Assembly (NCBI GenBank): GCA_028877275.1
Contig: JAPPFP010000006.1
Coordinates: 124,001 to 188,000 of the forward strand
Source of the DNA: Acidobacteriota bacterium
Lineage (GTDB): Bacteria > Acidobacteriota > Thermoanaerobaculia > Multivoradales > Multivoraceae
DNA length: 64,000 bases
Direction: 5' to 3'
Below the pieces are notes generated by a model. That model was not told the DNA's origin. It saw nothing but the letters and a program-made list of their open reading frames with translations, and did no database searches. This document shows, piece by piece, positions 38,512 through 48,034 of this stretch; position 1 is the first letter of the stretch, and each line of letters starts with the position of its first letter. Position numbers and translations under genes: made by a program.

Positions 38512-41500
38512 CTAGCGACGCACGCGGATCGGGAACGGCGGCTTGGCCGGTTCGGCGGGCGGGTTCGCCTCCAGTTGCTCGAGAACGATCTCGATCGCCT
38601 TCTCGAGCTGCGGGTCGCGGCCGGCGATGATGTCCGCCGGCCACTGCTCCACGTCGATGTCGGGCGGCACGCCGACGTTCTCGACGACGAAACCGTCCTC
38701 GGTCCAGATCGCCAGATTCGGGGCGGTGATGAAGCCGCCGTCCATCAGGATGGGGAAGCCGAGAGTGCCGACCAGACCGCCCCAGGTCCGCTTGCCGACC
38801 AGCGGACCGAGGCCGAGCTTGCGGAACATCCACGGCAGCAGGTCGCCGCCGGAGCCGGCCGTCTCGTCGATGATCATGACCTTCGGCCCCAGGATGGCCG
38901 CGCTGGGGCTGCGGAAGTCGGCGCCGTAGCGGGTCGCCCAGTGGCTGATGTACGGGCGCCGCAGGTGGTCGATGTAGTAGTCCGCGACCTGGCCGCCGCC
39001 GTTGAAGCGCTCGTCGACGATCAGCGCCTGCTTGTGGACCTGCGGGAAGAAGTAGCGCTTGAAGTAGGTGTGGCCGAGGGTCGTCGTGTTCGGCACGTAG
39101 ACGTAGGCGACCCGGCCGTCCGTGGCCGCGTCGACCTTGGCCAGGTTGCCCTCGACCCACTCCCGGTTGCGCAGCGCCGACTCGTTCCCGATCGGGACCA
39201 CGGACACGGTGCGTGAGTCGGAGCCGTCGGCGTTTGGCCCGACGGTCAGCTCGACGATCTTGCCGGCGGTGTTCTCGAAGCGCGCGAAGACGTTGTCCGC
39301 GGCCTCGAGGTCGACCCCGTTGACGGCAAGCAGGTACTCACCGGCGGAAACGGAGACGCCCGGCTCGGTGAGCGGCGCCCGCAGTTCGGGATTCCAGTTC
39401 AGGCCCCCCAGGACGTGGGCGAAGCGGTAGCGGCCGTCGGCGATCTCGAAATCCGCGCCGAGCAGGCCCCCGCCCACGCGCTCCAGGTCGGCTCGCCGGT
39501 CGCCGCCGCCGACACGATGGTGGCCGACCGCGATCTCGCTGCACATCCAGCGCAGCACCTTGTTCAGGTCGGCGCGGGTGGCGACGTCGGCCAGGAAGCC
39601 GCTGTACTTCTCGGCCATCGCCGGCCAGTCGGCCCCGTGCATCCCGGGGTCGTAGAAGTAGTCGCGGTTGATCCGCCAGACCTCGTCGTAGATCTGCTTC
39701 CACTCCGCGCGCGGATCGATGCGGACAGTGAGCTTGTCGACCGGGATCGCGCTTCCTCCGCGGTCGATCTTGCCGCCGGCGCTCGCGATACCGAAGTCGT
39801 TCGGGCCGGCGTAGAGCAGCTTCTTGCCGTCGGCGCTCAGCGAGAAGCCGATGACGCCGGAGAGCACGACCGTTTCCTCGCGATCCTCCAGGTTGAAGCG
39901 GACGAGATCGCCGCCGCCCCCGCCGAACCGGCCCGCGGGCTGCGAGCGGAGGTAGTAGAGCTTGCCCGCTTCGCCGGCTTCCAGGTTGCTGTAGCCGCCG
40001 GCCCGCACCGGCAGCGCGAGGATGCGCTGGTTCAGGCCGTCGAAGTCGATCTCGACCATCGGCCCCTCGCCGTCCTCACCGTTGGCGTCGGCTGCCGCCT
40101 CGACGTCGGGCTCCTCGTCTTCCTCGCCCTCCGCCTCGCCTTCGTCGGGGACAGCGGTCTCCTCGTCACTCTCCGCGGCAAGCGGCGACTCGGCGTCCTG
40201 GCGCAGAACCGCGACGTAGATCGCGCTCGACAGTTCCATGTCCGCGTTCGACATGGCGAACCAGTGCTTGACCGGCCCGGCGTCGGTCGAGGCGCGGAAG
40301 TACAGGTAGTCGCCGCTCCGGTCGAACACGGGTTCGCCGACCTCGCTGAGCCCGTCGGTCACCGGGTGGGATGTCTTCGCCTCGACGTCGTAGACGAACA
40401 CCTGTTGCATGTAGGAGCGGGTGTTCAGCGTGTAGGCGACGTACCGTGAGTCCGGCGCCCAGGAGTGCCCGGGCCGGGGCGGGAAGGAGGGGCCGTAGTA
40501 ATACTCGCTCGCCACCTTCGCCACGTCGCCGCTGTCGAGATGGATGACGAACAGCGTCATCGAGTTGTCGACGTAGCTGATCCTCTCGCCGTCGGGCGAC
40601 CACTCGGGGCCGTGGTAGAAGCCGTTGCCGCCGCGTTCGCCGCCCAGCTCGTAGCGCCGAACGTCGCCGCTCTCCTGGTCGCGGACGTGGAGTCCGTACT
40701 CGCCGCCCTGGTCCGAGAAGAAGGCGATGCTGGCGCCGTCCGGCGACCAGGACGGGTCGCGCTCGTGGACGCCGGGCGTCCGGGTCAGGTTGCGGGCGTC
40801 GCCCTTCTTGGCGGGCAGGGTCAACACCTCGCCCCGATACCCGAACACGGCGCGGGCGCCGGTCGGGGAAATGGACGCGCTGCGGATGTTCTCCGGCCCC
40901 TCGACCCAGCGCGGCCGGGTCTCGGTCAAGTCGGCCGCGACACCGATCCGAAGGCGTTCATGCCGGTCCGAGGCGGGTTCGTAGACGTGCAGGTAGCCCG
41001 CCTGCTCGTAGATCACGGTGTCGGTGGAACCGGAGAGATTCTCGACGTGGAAGTCCTCGAAGTTCGAGTGACGGACGATCTCGCCGCTTCCCGTGTCGAA
41101 GGAGAACAGGTTGAACTCGCCGTCCCGGTCGGAGCGGAAGAAGACCCGGTTGCCGATCCAGGTCGGGTTCGTGTCGTTGGAACGGCCTTCGGGCTGGGGA
41201 ATCGTCTGCACCGAGTGGTCCGCGGTGTCGTAGATCCAGATGCGCGACGTGGTGCCGCCACGGTAGTTCTTCCACTGCTGGAAGCGCTCCGGCGTCGGGA
41301 TGTAGGCGATGCGGCGGCCATCGGGGGAGTAGCTGGCTCGCAGCCCGTGCGGGATCGGCAGCTTCGCGGGCAGCCCGCCGGTCAGCGGCGCGGTGAAGAG
41401 CTGGAAGTGCCGGTTCGTGAACATGCTGCGCTGGGAAGCGAACAGCACGGCCGAACCGTCGACGGTGAAGCCCTGCACCAGATCGGCGCCCGGATGCCAG

Positions 41501-41841
41501 GTGAGCCGCTTCGGCTCGCCGCCCGCGGCGGGCATGACGAAGACGTCGACGTTGCCGTCGTACTCGGCGCTGAACGCGACCAGAGTGCCGTCGGGAGAGA
41601 AGCGGGGGCTGGTCTCCGTCCCCTCGTGCGAGGTCAGGCGCCGCGCTCCGGAGCCGTCGCGACCGGCGATCCAGAGGTCGCCGGCGTAGGCGAACGCCAC
41701 GTGATCCGCGCTCACCGCGGGCTGGGACAGCAGCCTCGTGTCCGTGACGTCGATCGCGTGAAGGGCGGGCGCCAGCGTGGCGGTCGCGATGGCGACGATG
41801 GCGGGGGTCAGAAGGCGGTTCCTGGTCGCGGTTGCGTGCAT
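38512..41841 (-). CDS. exported tricorn-like S41 peptidase
   Basis: About 1109 residues: signal peptide (TPAIVAIATATLAPALHA), two beta-propeller regions with WD40-like SPDG repeats (RFSPDGTLVAFSAEYDG, SWSPDGASIAFFSDQGG), a Glu/Asp-rich linker (about 640-670), a core helical domain, a PDZ-like segment (GEYLLAVNGVDLEA) and the S41 catalytic part with DERFNGGGQVADYYIDHL and Ser997 in ETAGSGGDLLPW. Tricorn peptidases trim oligopeptides made by larger proteases. Export to the periplasm suggests use on external peptides. ATG at 41841 fits the signal peptide. Divergent from the sugar isomerase gene. Confidence 0.92.
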   Translation of the reverse strand: MHATATRNRLLTPAIVAIATATLAPALHAIDVTDTRLLSQPAVSADHVAFAYAGDLWIAGRDGSGARRLTSHEGTETSPRFSPDGTLVAFSAEYDGNVDVFVMPAAGGEPKRLTWHPGADLVQGFTVDGSAVLFASQRSMFTNRHFQLFTAPLTGGLPAKLPIPHGLRASYSPDGRRIAYIPTPERFQQWKNYRGGTTSRIWIYDTADHSVQTIPQPEGRSNDTNPTWIGNRVFFRSDRDGEFNLFSFDTGSGEIVRHSNFEDFHVENLSGSTDTVIYEQAGYLHVYEPASDRHERLRIGVAADLTETRPRWVEGPENIRSASISPTGARAVFGYRGEVLTLPAKKGDARNLTRTPGVHERDPSWSPDGASIAFFSDQGGEYGLHVRDQESGDVRRYELGGERGGNGFYHGPEWSPDGERISYVDNSMTLFVIHLDSGDVAKVASEYYYGPSFPPRPGHSWAPDSRYVAYTLNTRSYMQQVFVYDVEAKTSHPVTDGLSEVGEPVFDRSGDYLYFRASTDAGPVKHWFAMSNADMELSSAIYVAVLRQDAESPLAAESDEETAVPDEGEAEGEEDEEPDVEAAADANGEDGEGPMVEIDFDGLNQRILALPVRAGGYSNLEAGEAGKLYYLRSQPAGRFGGGGGDLVRFNLEDREETVVLSGVIGFSLSADGKKLLYAGPNDFGIASAGGKIDRGGSAIPVDKLTVRIDPRAEWKQIYDEVWRINRDYFYDPGMHGADWPAMAEKYSGFLADVATRADLNKVLRWMCSEIAVGHHRVGGGDRRADLERVGGGLLGADFEIADGRYRFAHVLGGLNWNPELRAPLTEPGVSVSAGEYLLAVNGVDLEAADNVFARFENTAGKIVELTVGPNADGSDSRTVSVVPIGNESALRNREWVEGNLAKVDAATDGRVAYVYVPNTTTLGHTYFKRYFFPQVHKQALIVDERFNGGGQVADYYIDHLRRPYISHWATRYGADFRSPSAAILGPKVMIIDETAGSGGDLLPWMFRKLGLGPLVGKRTWGGLVGTLGFPILMDGGFITAPNLAIWTEDGFVVENVGVPPDIDVEQWPADIIAGRDPQLEKAIEIVLEQLEANPPAEPAKPPFPIRVRR

Positions 41842-41900
41842 GTCGGTCCCTCGTGTTGCGGGTCGGTTCTGGCCGTTTCGGCGGCTGGTACTCTGCCACG

Positions 41901-42860
41901 ATGCGCAACAAGACAGTCGGTTCTCCTGACACTGCCCGGATTCCGCGGCGGCAGTTCCTGGCCGGAGGCGCCGCGGCGGCAACGGCTCTTGCCGCCGGCG
42001 CGGCGCCCGGGGCGGCCGCTGCGCGTCCCGCGCAGCCTGCGAACGGAGGCGCATTCCAGCTCAAGTACGCGCCCCACTTCGGGATGTTCCGGCACCACGC
42101 CGGCAACGACCACCTCGACCAGCTCCGCTTCATGCACGACGAGGGTTTCCGGGCCCTCGAGGACAACGGCATGGGCGGCCGCGAACCGGCGCTCCAGGAG
42201 AAGATCGCCGCGGAACTCGACCGTCTGGGCATGGAGATGGGGGTCTTCGTCGCCCACACGTCCTGGGGCGGCGTGAGCTTCGCCTCCTCCGACTCTTCGG
42301 CCCGGGAGGCGATCGAGGCGGACATGAAGAAGGCGGTCGAGGTCGGGAAGAGGGTGAACGCCACGTGGTGCACCGTCGTCCCGGGCCAGCTCGATCCGGG
42401 CCTCGAATGGGAGTACCAGACCGCGAACGTGGTCGAGAACCTGAAGCGGGCCGCGGCGATCCTCGAGCCGGCCGGCCTCGTCGCTGTCCTGGAGCCGCTC
42501 AACCACTGGACGAACCACCCGGGCGTGTTCCTGACCGGGATTCCGCAGGCGTACCAGATCTGCAAGGCGGTCGGATCGCCCTCGGTCAAGATCCTCGACG
42601 ACATCTACCACCAGCAGATCACCGAGGGGAACCTGATCCCGAACCTCGATCGGGCCTGGGACGAGATCGCCTACATCCAGGTCGGCGACAACCCGGGACG
42701 CAAGGAGCCGACCACGGGCGAGATCAACTATCTCAATGTCTTCCGGCACCTGAAGAGCAAGGGCTTCGACGGCATCGTCGGCATGGAGCACGGCAACTCG
42801 AAGCCGGGCCGGGAGGGGGAGCGGGCCGTGATCGACGCCTACCGGGAGTGCGACGCCTGA
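41901..42860 (+). CDS. Tat-exported TIM-barrel isomerase (hydroxypyruvate-isomerase-like)
   Basis: 319 residues with a twin-arginine signal (RIPRRQFLAGGAAAATALAAGAA) and an AP-endonuclease-2-type TIM barrel. Likely metal ligands are the Glu in AVLEPLNHW, Asp in KILDDIYHQQ, Asp/His in IQVGDNPGR and Glu in VGMEHGNSK, the layout of hydroxypyruvate isomerase and related sugar epimerases. Export of such a sugar isomerase is a common feature in planctomycetes and acidobacteria and suggests periplasmic keto-sugar processing. The end overlaps the next gene's proposed start. Confidence 0.87.
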   Translation: MRNKTVGSPDTARIPRRQFLAGGAAAATALAAGAAPGAAAARPAQPANGGAFQLKYAPHFGMFRHHAGNDHLDQLRFMHDEGFRALEDNGMGGREPALQEKIAAELDRLGMEMGVFVAHTSWGGVSFASSDSSAREAIEADMKKAVEVGKRVNATWCTVVPGQLDPGLEWEYQTANVVENLKRAAAILEPAGLVAVLEPLNHWTNHPGVFLTGIPQAYQICKAVGSPSVKILDDIYHQQITEGNLIPNLDRAWDEIAYIQVGDNPGRKEPTTGEINYLNVFRHLKSKGFDGIVGMEHGNSKPGREGERAVIDAYRECDA

Positions 42861-43846
42861 GGCCGGACCAACCGGTTCCCCGCCTCTCCGGGCTGGTGCT
42901 CCTGGTCGCCTTCCTCTGGCCGGCCGCGGGCGCTGCACAGCTGCGGACGCCCTGGGGAGACCCTGATCTCCAGGGGACCTGGACGAGCGCTACGCTGACT
43001 CCGCTCGAACGCCCGGAGGCGATGGCCGGTCGCGAGTCGCTGAGCGAAACCGAAGCGTCAGAGATAGAGCGGACAACGGTCGAGAACCGGATCGCCGCCG
43101 ACGGCACGTCCCGGCCGGGTGAGGTGGGCGGCTACAACCTGGTCTGGATGGACGCGTCGACCCGGGTGGACGCGGATCGCCGCACGTCGCTCATCGTGGA
43201 GCCCCCGGACGGCCGCATCCCCTGGACGGCGGCGGCGCGCGAGGCGAGCAGGGTGGAGCTGGCGCGCTACGGCAACGGTCCGTATCTGGACCACACCGAT
43301 CTCGACACCGGCGAGCGCTGCATCACGGACGGCCTGCCGCTGATGGTCCCGATCCAGCCCTACAACATGAACTTCCTGATCCTGCAGACTGAGGACGCGG
43401 TGGTCATGCTGCACGAGATGTACCACGAGCTCCGGATCGTGCCGCTCGACGGCCGGCCGCGCCTGCCGGATGAGATAGGGCTCTGGCTCGGCGACTCCCG
43501 CGGCCGCTGGGAGGGCGACACCCTGGTCGTCGAGACGACGAACATCGCCGACAAGACGCACTACCACTGGAGCCGTTTGTGGCGGGCGTCCCGGCCGACC
43601 ATGCGGCTCGTCGAGCGCTTCAGGCGGATCGACGAGCGGACGATCGACTACCGGTTCACGGTGGAGGACTCGACGATGTTCACGGGCCCGTGGACGGTCT
43701 CGGCACCGCTGACCAACGACCAGGCGTCACGTGGCGTGACCGTCGGCGGGCTGTTCGAGTACGCCTGCCACGAGGGCAACTGGGCGGTCACGAACGTGCT
43801 GAGCGGCGCCCGGGCCGAGGAAGCCCGGGCCGCCGCTGAGGACTGA
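42848..43846 (+). CDS. exported protein of unknown family (copy 1 of 3 here)
   Basis: About 332 residues from GTG 42848, giving a signal peptide LSGLVLLVAFLWPAAGAAQ; there is no ATG nearby and the start is uncertain. The mature protein begins LRTPWGDPDLQGTW and carries the segments GGYNLVWMD, RRTSLIVEPPDGRIPW, GERCITDGLP, RWEGDTLVVETTN and EYACHEGNWAV. These recur in the genes at 57585-58667 and 63225-64000. The family is widespread in Acidobacteriota-like genomes and has no known activity; the conserved Cys pair and His suggest a folded extracytoplasmic domain. It overlaps the isomerase stop by 13 bp. Confidence 0.8.
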   Translation: MRRLRPDQPVPRLSGLVLLVAFLWPAAGAAQLRTPWGDPDLQGTWTSATLTPLERPEAMAGRESLSETEASEIERTTVENRIAADGTSRPGEVGGYNLVWMDASTRVDADRRTSLIVEPPDGRIPWTAAAREASRVELARYGNGPYLDHTDLDTGERCITDGLPLMVPIQPYNMNFLILQTEDAVVMLHEMYHELRIVPLDGRPRLPDEIGLWLGDSRGRWEGDTLVVETTNIADKTHYHWSRLWRASRPTMRLVERFRRIDERTIDYRFTVEDSTMFTGPWTVSAPLTNDQASRGVTVGGLFEYACHEGNWAVTNVLSGARAEEARAAAED

Positions 43847-43858
43847 GACGAACGAGAG

Positions 43859-44467
43859 CTACTGCGCGACGCCGAAGGGCAGAACGCCCATCTGGTTGTC
43901 CCACATGACGATGATCGCACCGCCCGCGTCCGAGACGCCGGAGAACAGGATCGTCATCTGGTCGATGGAGAACTCCTCCGTCGAAGTCATCATCGGCGCG
44001 CGGACGACATCGTGGTCCGCGCTGTAGCCGTAGGCGCCCCAGGTCAGGCCTTCCGCCATCTTGGCGCGGTCGAAGGTCTCCATGTAGCCCTGCTTCGAGA
44101 TGATCGCGGTCCAGGCGCCGTCCTTCAGGTCGATGAACAGGCTGTACTCGCCGGCCGGGACCGTGCTGCCGCCGATCGTCAGGTCGGCCTCGGTGTTGAT
44201 CCGGGTCGTCACGTTCGCGCCGGCACGCCAGACGGGACCGCCCGCGAGCAGCGTCTGCCCGTACTCTTCGCCGGAGCCGAAGATGCCGGTGCGGCCACGC
44301 AGGATGGGCCGGCTGTAGGTGATGTCGATCCAGGCGTCGCCGATCTGGGTCGAGGCGGCGCCTTCGGGGCTGGCTGGCCGGTCGCCCTGGCCCGCGGCGG
44401 GAGCGAAGCCGATCACCGCGAGGCACAGGCTGAGGATGAGAACGCGGCAGGCAGTCTTTCGGTACAT
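43859..44467 (-). CDS. DUF2911 exported protein
   Basis: 202 residues with a signal peptide (ILSLCLAVIGFAPAAGQ) and the DUF2911 arrangement: IDITYSRPILRGRTGIFG, VWRAGANVTTRINTEADLTIGG, PAGEYSLFIDLKDGAWTAIIS. The family is extracytoplasmic, of unknown function, frequent in Bacteroidota and Acidobacteriota, and built from small beta domains. It converges with the preceding exported gene (12-bp gap) and diverges from the cytochrome/copper-enzyme gene. Confidence 0.88.
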   Translation of the reverse strand: MYRKTACRVLILSLCLAVIGFAPAAGQGDRPASPEGAASTQIGDAWIDITYSRPILRGRTGIFGSGEEYGQTLLAGGPVWRAGANVTTRINTEADLTIGGSTVPAGEYSLFIDLKDGAWTAIISKQGYMETFDRAKMAEGLTWGAYGYSADHDVVRAPMMTSTEEFSIDQMTILFSGVSDAGGAIIVMWDNQMGVLPFGVAQ

Positions 44468-44601
44468 TGTCGCTGGGTCTCCTGAGGTTTGGGAGTGCTG
44501 ATTCTTTCGCGAACGCGGACTCTAGCAGTCCGCGGCGGCAGTCGTGCCGCCTTTCACCATCAGGGTGTGGAGTAGGCTTCGACGGGGCAGATGAGGCCCT
44601 C

Positions 44602-45876
44602 ATGATGCGCTCGTTTCCGACCGTTTCGCTTCGCCGCCGAGGCGCCCGGATTGCGGCGACCACCCTGGTCGCGTCCTTCTCCCTGGCCGCGTTCGCCGTC
44701 CCCGCCGCCGCCGGCGACGCGGTGGTGTTCAGCCGCGACGTGGCGCCGATCCTGATGCGGCACTGCGTCGGCTGCCATCGACCGGGCGAGATCGCGCCGA
44801 TGTCGCTTCTGACGTATCGGGAGACCCGGCCCTGGGCCCGTTCGATCCGGCGCGTCGTCTCGAACGGCGAGATGCCGCCATGGTTCGCGAGCCCCGAACA
44901 CGGCGTCTGGGCGAACGACGCCCGGCTGAGCAGCGAGGAGATCGAGACGATCGTCGCCTGGGTCGATGGCGGCGCCGAGGCCGGCGATCCGGCGCTGATG
45001 CCCGAGCCGCCGCGGTTCAGGGACGGTTGGCAGGTGGGCGAACCGGATCACGTGATCGAACTGCCGCCCGTGACGGTGCCCGCGAACGGGCCGGACCTGG
45101 TTCCCAATCAGCTCGTGCGGCTGGACATCCCGGAGCGCCGCTGGCTGCGGGCGGTGGAGTTCCAGCCCGGCGACCGCACCGTGAACCACCACCAGATCGC
45201 CTTCGTGGGTGGATTCGCCGGCATGGGTTCGGGTAGCGGCCAGGAGCGGCCGCCTGGGAAAGCCGACAGCGTCGACCTGAAGATCTTCGCGGTCTGGGCG
45301 GTCGGGGCGGCGCCGACCGTGTTCCCGGACGGCGCCGGGCGCTGGGTGGATCCCGGTACCTTGCTGCTGATCAACCAGCACTACCATCCGAACGGCGACT
45401 CGGAACGTACTGACAGGACCCGGATCGGCCTGTTCTTCGGTGAGGGTCCACTGGAGGTCGAGGTGGAGGCGGTTCTCGCGAGCCGGATGGACTTCACGAT
45501 CCCGGCCGGCGCCCCGAATCATCGCATCGTGGCTCGCCACGAACTCGGGTCGGATTCGCGGATCGTGTCCTACTTCCCGCACATGCACATGCGCGGCCGG
45601 GCCATGTCGTTCACCGCGGTCCACCCGGACGGCAGCCGCGAGATCCTCCTCGACGTGCCGGAGTACGACTTCGACTGGCAACTCTTCTACTACCCGGAGA
45701 CGCCGAACGTCCTGCCGGCCGGGAGTGTGGTGGAGGTCGTGGCGCGCTACGACAACTCGGCGGAGAACCCCGACAACCCGGATCCGACCCGCGATGTCGG
45801 CTTCGGGTTCCAGTCGACGGACGAGATGATGGTGGGCATCTTCGAGTTGATCGAAGTCGGTCCGGGCGGCGAGTGA
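44602..45876 (+). CDS. c-type cytochrome/copper type II monooxygenase fusion
   Basis: About 424 residues: signal peptide ending AVPAAAG, single haem c site CVGCH (55-59) followed by the IAPMSLLTYRETRPWARSI block, then a peptidylglycine-monooxygenase-like copper domain with HH (196-197), HYH (260-262) and HMHMRG (327-332) as copper ligand candidates. The arrangement suggests a periplasmic oxygenase receiving electrons directly from its haem domain instead of ascorbate. Substrate unknown. ATG 44602 (GAGG five bases upstream) or the adjacent ATG 44605 may be used. A longer paralogue is at 55798-57438. Confidence 0.87.
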   Translation: MMRSFPTVSLRRRGARIAATTLVASFSLAAFAVPAAAGDAVVFSRDVAPILMRHCVGCHRPGEIAPMSLLTYRETRPWARSIRRVVSNGEMPPWFASPEHGVWANDARLSSEEIETIVAWVDGGAEAGDPALMPEPPRFRDGWQVGEPDHVIELPPVTVPANGPDLVPNQLVRLDIPERRWLRAVEFQPGDRTVNHHQIAFVGGFAGMGSGSGQERPPGKADSVDLKIFAVWAVGAAPTVFPDGAGRWVDPGTLLLINQHYHPNGDSERTDRTRIGLFFGEGPLEVEVEAVLASRMDFTIPAGAPNHRIVARHELGSDSRIVSYFPHMHMRGRAMSFTAVHPDGSREILLDVPEYDFDWQLFYYPETPNVLPAGSVVEVVARYDNSAENPDNPDPTRDVGFGFQSTDEMMVGIFELIEVGPGGE

Positions 45877-46382
45877 GCGGCACCGGCCAGACCGTTGGCG
45901 TCAACGGGATCGCGCACATCCAGTTGACGGTCCGGGACCCGGAACGGGGCCTGCCGTTCTGGGAGCGGCTTTGCAACTTCCTGGAGATGAAGACCCTGAT
46001 CCGGGGCGAGGACGTGCTGTACTGCATCGGCAGCCGGACCGGCATCCTGGTTCGCGCCGCGCCGCCGGACAAGCGGGACCGGCGCTTCGACCAGGACCGT
46101 CCCGGGCTCCATCATCTCTGTTTCCGGGCCCGCAGCCGTGCCGACGTCGACGCGATCTACCGCTTCATCGAAGCCGAACTCGACGCCACCGTCGTTCACG
46201 GCCCGGAAGAGGGCGATCGCTTCGCGCCGGGCTACTACTCGATCCTGGTGGAGGACCCGGACGGCATCCGGGTCGAAGTGAACCATGTCCCCGGGAAGGG
46301 GCACTTCGGCGAGGGCGGCCGGCTGGGTCCCGGCGGGGCGGGGGCGGCCGCGACCTACGGCGACCACGGGTTGGGCGACTAG
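45873..46382 (+). CDS. VOC/glyoxalase-fold protein
   Basis: 169 residues with two beta-alpha-beta-beta-beta units: GIAHIQLTVRDPERGLPFWERLC and GLHHLCFRARSRADVDAIY, ending YSILVEDPDGIRVEVNHVPG. Metal ligand candidates are His15-type, His in GLHHL and Glu in RVEVNH, as in glyoxalase I, dioxygenases and fosfomycin-resistance relatives; the activity is not defined. GTG at 45873 overlaps the monooxygenase stop (GTGA), so both are co-translated. Its last four bases overlap the convergent propeller gene. Confidence 0.88.
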   Translation: MSGTGQTVGVNGIAHIQLTVRDPERGLPFWERLCNFLEMKTLIRGEDVLYCIGSRTGILVRAAPPDKRDRRFDQDRPGLHHLCFRARSRADVDAIYRFIEAELDATVVHGPEEGDRFAPGYYSILVEDPDGIRVEVNHVPGKGHFGEGGRLGPGGAGAAATYGDHGLGD

Positions 46383-48025
46383 TCGAGGTCGATGACGTAG
46401 ATGGTGTTCGCGGCGTCGCCGGCGACCCAGGCGGTCTCGCCGTCCGTGGCGATGCCGTTGAACAGCATCGTGTTCGGGAAGGCGCCGCTGGCCGGCACGT
46501 GCAGTTCGAGGCCCTCGGCGACGGTGCGTGTCTCGCCGCTTGCCGGGTCGATGGCGACGACGCGACCTGCGCCGGCCTCGACGACGTAGATCGAACCGTT
46601 CGCGGCCGCGAGGCCTTCCGGCTGGTCGAGACCCTCTGCGACTGTCTCGGTGCCGTCGTCGCCAACGCGGAGCACGGTGCCCGCGAGATTGTCGGCGACG
46701 TAGAGTGCGCCGTCCGCCACGGTCAGGCCGGCCGGTCCCGAGACGCCCTCCGCCAGGACCCGTTTCTCCTCGGGGTTCTCGGGAGAGAAGGCGATCACGT
46801 TGCCGGCGCCCCACTGGCTGGCGACGATGTCGCCCTCGAACTGGATCGCGTCGATCGGCGCGGCCAGCTCGCCGAAGATCTGAACCAGGGCGTCGGCGGC
46901 CGGATCCCAGAGCCGCACCGCGTTGTCGAACCAGCTCGAGAGAATCAGATTCCCACCGTCAGCGGCATGGACCGACATGGACGTGCCGATGTCCGAGAAG
47001 CCGATCACGTCGCGCACGACGCCGAGTTCGTCGCCGGTGGCCGGATCGAGCTGGCGCAGGGCGAAGAAGTCGGCGACGACGAGCCGGGTTCCGTCGCCGC
47101 TGCCGATGAGAGCCAGGCCGCCAGGCATGTTCAGTCCGCCCTCGAGCACCATGCGGTTCTCGTCGGGCGACAGGGCCTCGACGATGAAGCCGTCGGCGAA
47201 GCTCGAGATGAAGAGGCGGTCGTCCGCGTCGAAGGCGAAGTTGTCGAGCCCGGGCTGGACGCGGGCGACGACCTCTTTGCCGCCGTCCTCGCCGATGCGT
47301 ACGACCTCGCCCCGGAGCGAGTCGAGGACGTGGAGCACGCCCTCGCTGTTGAACTTGACGGCGGCCGGCACCTCGAAGCCACTGGCGACCGTCTCCAGCT
47401 CGCCGCTGTCGACGTCGACGCGGACGACCTCGCCGCGGAACCAGCGCGGGCCGTAGAGCCTGCCGTCGGCGGAGCCCCAGTCCATGCCGTTCAGGCCGCA
47501 GCCCGGTCCGAGATCGTCTCGGATGAGCCGCGGCTCCTGCTCGCCCGTCGGGTCGAGCTCGAACAGGTTCGTGTCCATGAAGCACTGGGAGACGAACAGC
47601 CGGCCGTCGTCCGAGAAGGTGATCGGGTTGACGCCGACGCCTGGCGAGGCGACCACCCGGGTCTCGCCAGTGGGCGTCCGCATCGACACGTCGCCGTTGC
47701 TGATGTCGGTCCAGTACACGGAGCCGTCCGGACCGAAGGCCAGGTCGTCGGGCGACTGTGCGCCGTCGTCCTGCCCCCAGTTGTCGAGGATCTCGCCGCT
47801 CTCCGGGTCGAGCCGCGCTACCGCGGGGGTCACCACGGAAGTGAGGTAGAGGTCTCCGTCGGGTCCGAACAGGATGCCGTTGATGCCGCGGAAGCTGGCG
47901 CTTTCACCGATCGTTCGCACGCTTTCGGTGCCCTCGTCCGCCACGTCGGCGTCCGGGGAATCGCACCCGGCCAGCAGGGTCAGGGCGGCAAGACACGCGG
48001 CGATGCGGGACAGTCGTAAGAACAT
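46379..48025 (-). CDS. beta-propeller lipoprotein (SMP-30/NHL-like)
   Basis: 548 residues with lipobox LLAGC (Cys21) and then about ten repeats of the SMP-30/NHL type, e.g. GINGILFGPDGDLYLTS, PDDLAFGPDGSVYWTD, LDNFAFDADDRLFISS, PEGLAAANGSIYVVEAG. The two halves look like two consecutive propellers. Relatives include gluconolactonases and strictosidine-synthase-like hydrolases, but many are only binding scaffolds; no clear catalytic metal set can be identified. It is probably surface- or periplasm-anchored. The gene follows the Nramp-like pair on the minus strand, nine bp after the first. Confidence 0.85.
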   Translation of the reverse strand: MFLRLSRIAACLAALTLLAGCDSPDADVADEGTESVRTIGESASFRGINGILFGPDGDLYLTSVVTPAVARLDPESGEILDNWGQDDGAQSPDDLAFGPDGSVYWTDISNGDVSMRTPTGETRVVASPGVGVNPITFSDDGRLFVSQCFMDTNLFELDPTGEQEPRLIRDDLGPGCGLNGMDWGSADGRLYGPRWFRGEVVRVDVDSGELETVASGFEVPAAVKFNSEGVLHVLDSLRGEVVRIGEDGGKEVVARVQPGLDNFAFDADDRLFISSFADGFIVEALSPDENRMVLEGGLNMPGGLALIGSGDGTRLVVADFFALRQLDPATGDELGVVRDVIGFSDIGTSMSVHAADGGNLILSSWFDNAVRLWDPAADALVQIFGELAAPIDAIQFEGDIVASQWGAGNVIAFSPENPEEKRVLAEGVSGPAGLTVADGALYVADNLAGTVLRVGDDGTETVAEGLDQPEGLAAANGSIYVVEAGAGRVVAIDPASGETRTVAEGLELHVPASGAFPNTMLFNGIATDGETAWVAGDAANTIYVIDLD

Positions 48026-48034
48026 GGTTGCTCC